A stretch of DNA of 16,771 nucleotides from an uncultured Eubacteriales bacterium (lineage in GTDB: Bacteria; Bacillota; Clostridia; Oscillospirales; Oscillospiraceae). Shown here in pieces: positions 7,113 through 12,430 of this stretch (positions within the stretch are counted from its first letter, which is position 1; each line of letters begins with the position of its first letter). The stretch covers positions 1 through 16,771 of the forward strand of contig URAL01000038.1 of assembly GCA_900545805.1 (NCBI GenBank). Reading direction: 5' to 3'. A program made the position numbers and the translations under genes. The notes under the pieces were generated by a model, which was not told where the DNA came from, ran no database searches, and saw only the letters and a program-made list of their open reading frames with translations.

Positions 7113-7556
7113 TCAATGCGTCTCTGAATTCTTCTTCAGCTCGTCAAGAATCTCGGCAAGGAGCTGCTCGGCGGTGGGCGCTTCCTCCTCCACCTCCTCG
7201 GGCTCTTCGGCCGGCTTTTCGGTCAGTGCGCGGGCCTTGTTAAACAGCTTGAGGATAATGAACACGACCAGCGACATGAGAAGGAAGTCGATAACGACCG
7301 CGACGAAGCTGCCGAAGCCGATAGTGATGGCCTCCTGCACGACGGCGCCGTCCTTGACGACCTCGGGGCGCACGAGCAGGTTCAGCGCGCTCATGTCACG
7401 CGTGCCGAACAGCCAGCTGATAAACGGCATGAACAGGTCGTTTACCAGGCTCGTGGTGATCTTGCCGAACGCGGTGGCGACGATAACGCCGACGGCCATA
7501 TCCATGACGTTGCCGCGCATGATGAACTCTTTGAATTCACTTATAAATTTCTTCAT
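7113..7556 (-). CDS. mscL: large-conductance mechanosensitive channel MscL
   Basis: A 147-aa channel subunit that opens under membrane tension to release solutes on osmotic downshock; the family forms homopentamers. The N-terminal helix and TM1 signature are visible: MKKFISEFKEFIMRGN, then MDMAVGVIVATAFGKI (18-33) with the Ala/Gly-rich pore-lining face. TM2 spans about 78-104. A basic LKLFNKAR follows, then an acidic linker (113-126) and the C-terminal amphipathic bundle helix (about 128-143). The periplasm-side loop (52-77) is of ordinary length. AGGAG lies 7 bases before the ATG. The gene is flanked on both sides by copies of the same repeat element in the same orientation. Confidence 0.97.
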   Translation of the reverse strand: MKKFISEFKEFIMRGNVMDMAVGVIVATAFGKITTSLVNDLFMPFISWLFGTRDMSALNLLVRPEVVKDGAVVQEAITIGFGSFVAVVIDFLLMSLVVFIILKLFNKARALTEKPAEEPEEVEEEAPTAEQLLAEILDELKKNSETH

Positions 7557-7648
7557 CCCTATACTCCTTTTTAATAGCGATTTTGCGCCTTACTTATACG
7601 TTTATTGCGTGAACCCGGTATCGAAAATGCCGACAAAACAGTTACAGC

Positions 7649-7667
7649 GGGCGAGCAATGCTCGCCC
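7649..7667 (-). repeat. GTAGGGGCGA-type palindrome, reversed copy
   Basis: A 19-base palindrome with 9-bp arms GGGCGAGCA/TGCTCGCCC. Read on the - strand it has GGGCGAG-CATTG-CTCGCCC preceded by CGTAG, the same plan as the copies at 7705 and 16752. Confidence 0.75.
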
Positions 7668-7689
7668 CTACGGGCATAGTCGGAACATA

Positions 7690-7737
7690 AAACCATATTC
7701 GTAGGGGCGATCATCGATCGCCCGTTTTTTATGGTTT
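7690..7737 (+). repeat. GTAGGGGCGA-type palindrome with terminator-like T run
   Basis: GGGCGAT (7705-7711)-CATCG-ATCGCCC (7717-7723) is followed by GTTTTTT and enclosed by outer arms AAACCAT (7690-7696)/ATGGTTT (7731-7737). On the + strand it would behave as an intrinsic terminator. There is no rightward gene before it, so that may be incidental. Confidence 0.65.
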
Positions 7738-7788
7738 GCTCCGCACCCTCGATACCGGGCCGGCGCACTCACCGTATCGGCAGCTGCC

Positions 7789-9090
7789 TTATTTCGCCTC
7801 CAAAAGCGCTTTGCCGCCCATGTACGGGCGCAGGACCTCGGGAATGGTGACGCTGCCGTCGGCCTGAAGGTGATTTTCCAGGAAGGCGATGAGCATACGC
7901 GGCGGCGCGACGACGGTGTTGTTGAGCGTGTGCGGCAGATACATTTTGCCGTCCTCGCCCTTGACGCGGATCTTCAGCCTTCTCGCCTGAGCATCGCCGA
8001 GATTCGAGCAGGAGCAGACCTCGAAGTACTTCCTCTGACGCGGCGACCATGCCTCGATATCGCAGGACTTGACCTTGAGGTCGGCCAGATCGCCCGAGCA
8101 GCACTCGAGCTGGCGCACGGGGATCTCAAGGCTGCGGAACAGCTCCACGCTGTAGCGCCACATCCTCTCGTACCACGCCTTGCTGTCCTCGGGCCTGCAG
8201 ACGACTATCATCTCCTGCTTTTCAAACTGGTGGATGCGGTAAACGCCGCGCTCCTCAATGCCGTGCGCGCCCTTTTCCTTGCGGAAGCAGGGGCTGTAGC
8301 TCGTCAGTGTCTGCGGCAGGCTCGACTCGGGCAGTATCTGGTCGATGAACTTGCCGATCATCGAGTGCTCGCTCGTGCCGATAAGGTACAGATCCTCGCC
8401 CTCGATCTTATACATCATCGCGTCCATGTCCGTCTGGCTCATGACGCCCTCGACGACGTTGCCGTGGATCATGAACGGCGGCACGCAGTATGTAAAGCCC
8501 TTGTCTATCATGAAATCGCGGCCGTAGGCGGTCATTGCCGAGTGCAGGCGTGCGATATCGCCCATGAGGTAGTAAAAGCCGCTGCCGGAAACGCGGGCTG
8601 CCGAATCCATGTCGATGCCGTTAAAGCTCTCCATGATCTCGGTGTGGTAGGGGATATCGTAGTCGGGCACCAGCGGCTCGCCGAAGCGCTCTACCTCGAC
8701 GTTTGCCGAATCGTCCGGGCCGATGGGCACGCTGTCGTCGATAATATTCGGGATCGTCAGCATGATCCTGCGGATGCTCACGGCAAGCTCGTCGTGCAGC
8801 GCCTCAAGCTCTGCAAGACGGTCGGCGTTTGCCTTGACCTGCGCCTTGGCCTCCTCTGCCTCAGCGAGCTTCGAGGGGTTCTTCTTTGCCTGACCCATGA
8901 GCTGTCCGACCTTTTTCGACAGGGCGTTGCGCTTTGCGCGCAGATCGTTTGCCTCGGTCATCGCCGCACGGTACCTGGCGTCAAGCTCAATGACCTCATC
9001 GACCAGCGGAAGCTTCGCGTCCTGAAACTTCTTCCTTATGTTCTCCTTGACTGTCTCCGGATTTTCACGGACAAATTTTATATCCAGCAT
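7789..9090 (-). CDS. serS: seryl-tRNA synthetase
   Basis: A 433-aa class II synthetase that charges tRNA-Ser (and tRNA-Sec if present) with serine. The N-terminal tRNA-binding coiled-coil arm is visible at about 27-110. Ser-binding TSE is at 239-241. Motif 2 runs FRKEKGAHG...RIHQF (269-289). The CSCSN region is at 359-363. Motif 3 holds R398 in APPRML, followed by IAFLEN and DGSVTIPEVLRPY. Motif 3 in common bacterial enzymes is closer to GRTL.A..EN, so this looks like a divergent clade. Length is normal for the family. The ribosome site AAGGAGA overlaps the parB stop (serS ATG is 13 bp past it), so serS is probably cotranscribed with parAB. No T-box leader is present before it. Confidence 0.96.
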   Translation of the reverse strand: MLDIKFVRENPETVKENIRKKFQDAKLPLVDEVIELDARYRAAMTEANDLRAKRNALSKKVGQLMGQAKKNPSKLAEAEEAKAQVKANADRLAELEALHDELAVSIRRIMLTIPNIIDDSVPIGPDDSANVEVERFGEPLVPDYDIPYHTEIMESFNGIDMDSAARVSGSGFYYLMGDIARLHSAMTAYGRDFMIDKGFTYCVPPFMIHGNVVEGVMSQTDMDAMMYKIEGEDLYLIGTSEHSMIGKFIDQILPESSLPQTLTSYSPCFRKEKGAHGIEERGVYRIHQFEKQEMIVVCRPEDSKAWYERMWRYSVELFRSLEIPVRQLECCSGDLADLKVKSCDIEAWSPRQRKYFEVCSCSNLGDAQARRLKIRVKGEDGKMYLPHTLNNTVVAPPRMLIAFLENHLQADGSVTIPEVLRPYMGGKALLEAK

Positions 9091-9103
9091 TATAATTTTC
9101 TCC

Positions 9104-10006
9104 TTATTTTATTATTTCTTCCCAGCTGCGTCCCATGCGCGCAAGATTTGATATGAGCGCCTCGCGGTCATCGCTGTCGTAAAATTCCAATATTATCCTG
9201 CCGCCCTTACGCTTCTGCTCAAGCGCGACCCTTCGCGAGAGCGAGCGGCTGAGGAAATCCTCGGTCTCCGCTATGTAATCGACCATCAGCTCGTTCGTTT
9301 TTGACTCCTCCGCCGGCTCCTCGGCGAGCTTTTTGAGCGTTTTCGTGACGAGCTGCTCGGTCTTGCGCACGGAAAGAGCGCCGTCTATGACCGCCCTTGC
9401 GGTCCTGAGCTGCAAGCCGGCATCGCCTATAGGCAGCAGCGCACGGGCATGACCTGCCGAAAGAGTTCTGTCCTCGACCAGAGGCAGCACGTCCCTGCTC
9501 AGGCTCAGCAGTCGGATCGCATTGGCTATCGCCGGGCGCGAGCGTCCGACGCTTTTGGATGCCTCCTCCTGCGTCAGGCCGTATTCCTCTATGAGGCTTT
9601 TATAGCCGAGCGCCTCCTCGATGGGGTTCAGATCCTCGCGCTGCAAATTCTCCACCAGCGCAAGCTCCGCGACCCGGCGGTCGTCGGCGTCGATGACGCG
9701 CACGGGCACCTCGACGAGTCCGGCCATCCGGCTTGCCCGCCAGCGGCGCTCGCCGGCGATTATCTGATAAAATCCGCCCTCGCGGCGGCGCACGGTGATC
9801 GGCTGGATCAGGCCGTACTGCGAAATCGAATCGGCCAGCTCCTGCAGGGCGTCGTCGTCGAAGTGACTTCGCGGCTGCTCGGCGCGCGGCTCGACCTTGG
9901 CGATGGGCGCGTAAATGAGCTCGCCCTCGCTCTCGTTATCGAGAATATCGTCGCCGAAGAGCTCGCTCAGGCCGCGTCCGAGCCCTTTTTTCGTATCCTT
10001 GGCCAT
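9104..10006 (-). CDS. parB: chromosome partitioning protein ParB (Spo0J)
   Basis: A 300-aa CTP-dependent parS-binding clamp that spreads around parS and helps load SMC condensin. It has an N-terminal ParA-activating motif KKGLGRGLSELFG (6-18), a CTP-binding domain with GERRWRA (85-91) and ENLQREDLNP (119-128), and a helix-turn-helix at about 144-168 (TQEEASKSVGRSRPAIANAI). The C-terminal dimerisation domain includes GGRIILEFYDSDD. Length is usual for Firmicute Spo0J. The ATG lies 11 bases after the parA stop with AGGAG 5 bases before it. Its likely target sites lie immediately upstream of parA in the same locus. Confidence 0.97.
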   Translation of the reverse strand: MAKDTKKGLGRGLSELFGDDILDNESEGELIYAPIAKVEPRAEQPRSHFDDDALQELADSISQYGLIQPITVRRREGGFYQIIAGERRWRASRMAGLVEVPVRVIDADDRRVAELALVENLQREDLNPIEEALGYKSLIEEYGLTQEEASKSVGRSRPAIANAIRLLSLSRDVLPLVEDRTLSAGHARALLPIGDAGLQLRTARAVIDGALSVRKTEQLVTKTLKKLAEEPAEESKTNELMVDYIAETEDFLSRSLSRRVALEQKRKGGRIILEFYDSDDREALISNLARMGRSWEEIIK

Positions 10007-10017
10007 ATTTGCTCCTT

Positions 10018-10788
10018 TCAGCTCTTTTTTCTGTACTTTTCGCGCAGAAGAAACTCGTCTGCGAGCTTCATGTATGCGCGGCTGCCCTTGCCGATGCGGT
10101 CGTAGGCTACGCCGGGCTTGCCGTGGCTCGGCGCCTCCGACAGGCGCACCGAGCGCGGGATCACCGTCTCGTAGACCTTGGCGCCGAAATACTCCTTCAG
10201 CTCGAACGCGACCTGCTGGGTCAGATTCGTGCGCGCATCGTACATGGTCATGACGATCCCCTGGATGCGCAGTGCCGGATTCAGGCGCTTATTGCACATG
10301 CGGATCGTCGTCATGAGGTCTGCAATGCCCTCAAGCGCGTAATATTCGCACTGCATGGGTATAATTACGTTGTCGGCCGCCACGAGCGCGTTGAGCGTCA
10401 GGAGCTCCAGCGACGGGGGGCAGTCGATGAATATGTAGTCGTAGTCGTTGTAGACCATTTGCAGCGCGGCCTTCAGCACAAACTCGCGCTTATCCCTTCG
10501 CACAAGCTCGACCGACGCGCCGGACAGCTCCTTATTCGACGGGATCACATCGCCGTAGGGCGTATGGCGGATGCAGTCGAGCGTGTCGGCGTTTTTTATC
10601 AGCAGTTCGTAAGCGCCGGGCACGGCATTCTTGTCCACGCCCATGCCGGAGGTCGAGTTGCCCTGAGGGTCGCAATCGACCAGCAGCACGCGCTTGCCCT
10701 TCATTTTCAGCGCGCAGGCAAGGTTCACGCAGGTCGTGGTCTTGCCGACGCCGCCCTTCTGGTTGGCTATCGCAATTATTCTTGACAT
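10018..10788 (-). CDS. parA: chromosome partitioning ATPase ParA (Soj)
   Basis: A 256-aa deviant-Walker ATPase that acts with ParB in origin segregation and, in Firmicutes, in control of replication initiation. It has Walker A' KGGVGKTT (11-18), switch I DCDPQGNSTSGMG (38-50) and Walker B-like FIDCPPSL. The frame is open 16 codons further upstream to 10836. The start at 10786-10788 (MSRIIAIANQ) is chosen because GAGGTGA lies 4 bases before it and because the longer form would contain the promoter. It is first gene of parA-parB-serS. A sigma-A promoter lies 20-48 bp upstream, abutting a parS site, which suggests that ParB controls its own operon. Confidence 0.97.
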   Translation of the reverse strand: MSRIIAIANQKGGVGKTTTCVNLACALKMKGKRVLLVDCDPQGNSTSGMGVDKNAVPGAYELLIKNADTLDCIRHTPYGDVIPSNKELSGASVELVRRDKREFVLKAALQMVYNDYDYIFIDCPPSLELLTLNALVAADNVIIPMQCEYYALEGIADLMTTIRMCNKRLNPALRIQGIVMTMYDARTNLTQQVAFELKEYFGAKVYETVIPRSVRLSEAPSHGKPGVAYDRIGKGSRAYMKLADEFLLREKYRKKS

Positions 10789-10792
10789 AGTC

Positions 10793-10799
10793 TCACCTC
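10793..10799 (-). promoter_or_regulatory. ribosome binding site fixing the parA start
   Basis: GAGGTGA on the - strand, 4 bases before the ATG at 10788. With the predicted start of transcription near 10801 the leader is only about 13 nt and consists mostly of this site. Confidence 0.8.
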
Positions 10800-10807
10800 T
10801 TGCGGCT

Positions 10808-10836
10808 ATTATATCAAGACTGTGCGCGCTTTTCAA
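10808..10836 (-). promoter_or_regulatory. sigma-A promoter of parA-parB-serS
   Basis: On the - strand TTGAAA (10831-10836, 5 of 6) is followed after exactly 17 bp by a perfect TATAAT (10808-10813). Its -35 box touches parS site 1 (10837-10852), so bound ParB would compete with RNA polymerase. Confidence 0.88.
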
Positions 10837-10852
10837 CGTTTCACATGAAACA
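10837..10852. promoter_or_regulatory. parS: parS-like site 1
   Basis: CGTTTCACATGAAACA matches the parS consensus TGTTTCACGTGAAACA at 14 of 16 positions. It directly abuts the parA -35 box. Confidence 0.85.
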
Positions 10853-10871
10853 TTTGAAAATATTTTCTCAA

Positions 10872-10887
10872 CGTTTCACGTGAAACG
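10872..10887. promoter_or_regulatory. parS: parS site 2
   Basis: CGTTTCACGTGAAACG keeps the full GTTTCACGTGAAAC core and is perfectly palindromic. It lies 35 bp from site 1. 10868-10886 and 10833-10851 are a direct repeat with one difference. Confidence 0.92.
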
Positions 10888-10896
10888 CAGGACTGA

Positions 10897-10912
10897 TGTT
10901 TCACATGAAACA
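10897..10912. promoter_or_regulatory. parS: parS site 3, in a 28-nt extended palindrome
   Basis: TGTTTCACATGAAACA matches the consensus at 15 of 16 positions. It is embedded in a palindrome spanning 10891-10918 (left arm GACTGATGTTTCA) that runs through the gpr stop codon at 10913-10915. Site 2 lies 25 bp away. Confidence 0.9.
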
Positions 10913-11758
10913 TCAGTCGACAAGAGCGTCGATATCCGGGATCGTGAGGCCGTCGTGCAGCGCAAGGTCAATGCCGTAGGCTATGAGCTTCGAAACAGAG
11001 TTCACAAGCTCGTCGATATTACGCGGCGTGACGAACAGGCGCTCAGCGCCCTCGTTATCGCACAGCGACGCGGCGTCAGCAACCGTCGGAACGCCGACGG
11101 CGATCACGGGGCAGCCGAGGTAAGCCTCGCTTATCTCGGCGCGGTCGTTGCCTACGCCGCTGCCGGGGGATATTCCGCTGTCGCAAAGCTGCACATTGCG
11201 GCAGAGTCTGTTTATCTCGCCGCTGGCAAGGGCATCGACCGCAATAACGCAGTCCGGGCGTACAAGCTCGCACATGCTGCGTATCGCCTGAGCGCTTTCA
11301 ATGCCTGTCGTGCCCAAAACGCCGGTGCGCAGGACGGATACGGACGAAAAGGCCGCGAAATCCTTTGGCAGCGAGGCTTTGAGGTGCCGCGTGACGATCA
11401 GGCCGTCGGAGACGCAGGGACCGACCGCATCGGGAGTGACCGCACGGTTGCCGAGGCAGGCAACAAGATAGCTTTTCGAACGCACGACGGCGGGGAAGCT
11501 CCGCAGAAGCTCACGCAGGGCGGCGGCGCAGTCGGGGAAGCTTTGGCCGCGCCGTGTAACATAATCTGCCATTTCCAGGGTCAGATACTTTCCGAGAGGT
11601 TTTCCGAGCGCCTGAGCGCCCGCGTCGGAATAAATGACGACGCGGCTGACAGTGCAGCCGTGGATAGTGAATTTGTCGGCTCTCACTCCCTCTTGGGCTT
11701 CATCCAGCCTTGCCGCGGCCTCTGCGGCAAGGTCGGTGCGGGCAAATTGCTTTTGCAT
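10913..11758 (-). CDS. gpr: spore germination protease GPR
   Basis: A 281-aa endopeptidase (family A25) that degrades the small acid-soluble proteins coating DNA when a spore germinates. It is made as a zymogen in the forespore. Diagnostic stretches are RTDLAAEA (7-14), LGNRAVTPDAVGP (102-114) leading into VTRHL, VIAVDALAS (171-179) and SGISPGSGVGN (194-204), followed by PVIAVGVPTVADA (217-229). The candidate catalytic aspartates are D110 and D175. It is shorter than the Bacillus enzyme (about 370 aa), with a shortened N-terminus and C-terminus. The start at 11756-11758 is chosen over 11809 because GGAGG lies 7 bases before it and RTDLA is then close to the N-terminus as in the family. It is divergent from rpsT. 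The YyaC-like related protein was considered but the GPR motifs are complete. Confidence 0.93.
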   Translation of the reverse strand: MQKQFARTDLAAEAAARLDEAQEGVRADKFTIHGCTVSRVVIYSDAGAQALGKPLGKYLTLEMADYVTRRGQSFPDCAAALRELLRSFPAVVRSKSYLVACLGNRAVTPDAVGPCVSDGLIVTRHLKASLPKDFAAFSSVSVLRTGVLGTTGIESAQAIRSMCELVRPDCVIAVDALASGEINRLCRNVQLCDSGISPGSGVGNDRAEISEAYLGCPVIAVGVPTVADAASLCDNEGAERLFVTPRNIDELVNSVSKLIAYGIDLALHDGLTIPDIDALVD

Positions 11759-11765
11759 TGTTCGT

Positions 11766-11770
11766 CCTCC
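11766..11770 (-). promoter_or_regulatory. ribosome binding site fixing the gpr start
   Basis: GGAGG on the - strand, 7 bases before the ATG at 11758. It supports the 281-aa form over the 298-aa reading. Confidence 0.8.
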
Positions 11771-11788
11771 AATAACAATATATAGTGG

Positions 11789-11818
11789 TAGCATCCCCAA
11801 GCGCGGCACAAGTGATAC
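11789..11818 (-). promoter_or_regulatory. possible forespore sigma-G/F promoter of gpr
   Basis: On the - strand GTATC (11814-11818) and GATGCTA (11789-11795) are 18 bp apart. Each is one base off the known sigma-G/F pattern (GNATR and CATNNTA). gpr is a forespore gene in Bacillus, so this is the expected class. The match is imperfect. Confidence 0.35.
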
Positions 11819-11828
11819 ATTGAAAGAT

Positions 11829-11885
11829 AAAAAAACGGAAAAAGAGTAAAAAAAGCTTGCAATCTCAGTGGTTTGATGATAAACT
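11829..11885 (+). promoter_or_regulatory. rpsT promoter with phased A-tracts (UP-like)
   Basis: TTGCAA (11857-11862), a 17-bp spacer and TAAACT (11880-11885) are each 4 of 6. Three A-tracts (11829-11835, 11839-11843, 11848-11854) at about 10-bp phase sit just upstream, which suits an UP element or bent DNA and would offset weak core boxes for a ribosomal gene. Confidence 0.6.
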
Positions 11886-11893
11886 AATTATCC

Positions 11894-12045
11894 GCGAGCG
11901 TCTACTCGCATTTCGTTACGTTATTCAGTCCCAAACGGCAGTAACCGCCAGATCGGAAATCAGTCTGGCAGCCGGCGTAAACCGGCGGTTTTCGCCGGAA
12001 AAGTCCGTAGACTTTTGTTACTAAGTTATAAGGAGGTGCACAACG
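11894..12045 (+). promoter_or_regulatory. structured 5' leader of rpsT
   Basis: About 150 nt of leader. Hairpins visible are GCGAG/CTCGC (11894-11909, at the 5' end), GCCAGA/TCTGGC (11947-11969), CCGGCG/CGCCGG (11982-11998) and AAAAGTC/GACTTTT (11999-12016). An alternative pairing AACCGCC (11943-11949) with GGCGGTT (11984-11990) excludes two of these, so a switch is possible. S20 is known to repress its own translation in E. coli. Whether this leader serves that role is inference. Confidence 0.5.
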
Positions 12046-12309
12046 ATGCCCAACATTAAGTCCGCAATGAAGAGAGACGAAAAGAGCAAGGAGCTCCGCG
12101 CAAAGAATCGCGCAGACAAGACCGCGCTCAAGACCGTCATGAAGAAGTTCGACGCAGCAGTCGCAGGCGGCGACAAAACCGCAGCGGCAGACAGCTACAA
12201 GGTCGCAGTCAAGGCCGTGGACAAGGCAGCCTGCAAGGGTCTTATCCATAAGAACAACGCAGCTCACAAGAAGAGCGCCATGACCGTCGCACTCAACAAG
12301 ATGGATTGA
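12046..12309 (+). CDS. rpsT: 30S ribosomal protein S20
   Basis: An 87-aa basic, helical protein that binds 16S rRNA in the body of the small subunit. It opens MPNIKSAMKRDEKSKELRAKNRADKT... and has the late lysine-rich GLIHKNNAAHKKSAM segment typical of S20. Length is normal. AAGGAGGTG lies 7 bases before the ATG, a strong ribosome site. It is the only complete rightward gene in the window, divergent from gpr, and closed by a terminator that converges with the coiled-coil gene. Confidence 0.98.
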   Translation: MPNIKSAMKRDEKSKELRAKNRADKTALKTVMKKFDAAVAGGDKTAAADSYKVAVKAVDKAACKGLIHKNNAAHKKSAMTVALNKMD

Positions 12310-12320
12310 TCTTATACATT

Positions 12321-12360
12321 AAATAAAAAGAGCGAGGAAATTTCATTCCTCGCTCTTTTT
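12321..12360. terminator. bidirectional intrinsic terminator after rpsT
   Basis: Stem 12328-12339 with 12346-12357 (core GAGCGAGGAA/TTCCTCGCTC), loop ATTTCA. A T run lies downstream on the + strand, and an A-rich stretch at 12321-12329 gives Ts on the - strand. It serves rpsT and the leftward coiled-coil gene. Confidence 0.93.
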
Positions 12361-12370
12361 GTCAGTCTCA

Positions 12371-12401
12371 AGGGAGCGCAGACATAACATCTGCACTCCC
12401 T
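12371..12401. repeat. hairpin downstream of the 564-aa coiled-coil gene
   Basis: AGGGAG-C-GCAGA and TCTGC-A-CTCCCT pair around CATAACA with one internal mismatch. It lies between the stop codon of the leftward gene (12431) and the terminator. No T run follows on either strand, so it may protect the 3' end of the transcript rather than terminate it. Confidence 0.5.
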
Positions 12402-12430
12402 GCTTTAATTAAAACAGCTATCTGCTAAGC

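Larger units (their letters stand above)
7596..7759. repeat. inverted-repeat-bounded element, copy 2
   Basis: The conserved left flank starts at 7596, CCCGGTATCG is at 7614-7623 and the inverted right end CGATACCGGG at 7750-7759. The body is 146 bp. It contains two palindromes of one family in opposite orientation (7649-7667 and 7705-7723). It lies between serS and mscL, with no ORF of its own. Confidence 0.75.

Noticed and set aside
6868..7704. 278-codon + strand frame across mscL and both repeat elements
   Set aside because: It runs antisense through all of mscL and through repeat DNA. The composition is Ser/Arg-rich shadow type and there is no ribosome site.
7649..7723. CRISPR array, because of repeated short palindromes
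   Set aside because: Only two units are present, they are in opposite orientation, and there is no regular spacer pattern and no cas gene.
9091..9130. T-box leader before serS
   Set aside because: serS starts 13 bp after the parB stop, so there is no room for a leader.
7870..9156. 428-codon + strand frame opposite serS
   Set aside because: It is a shadow of a clearly recognised serS on the other strand and resembles no family.
10913..11809. YyaC-type spore protein as the identity of the gene beside parAB
   Set aside because: The complete GPR motif set (TPDAVGP, VDALAS, SGISPGSGVGN) fits GPR better, and the divergent rpsT neighbour agrees.
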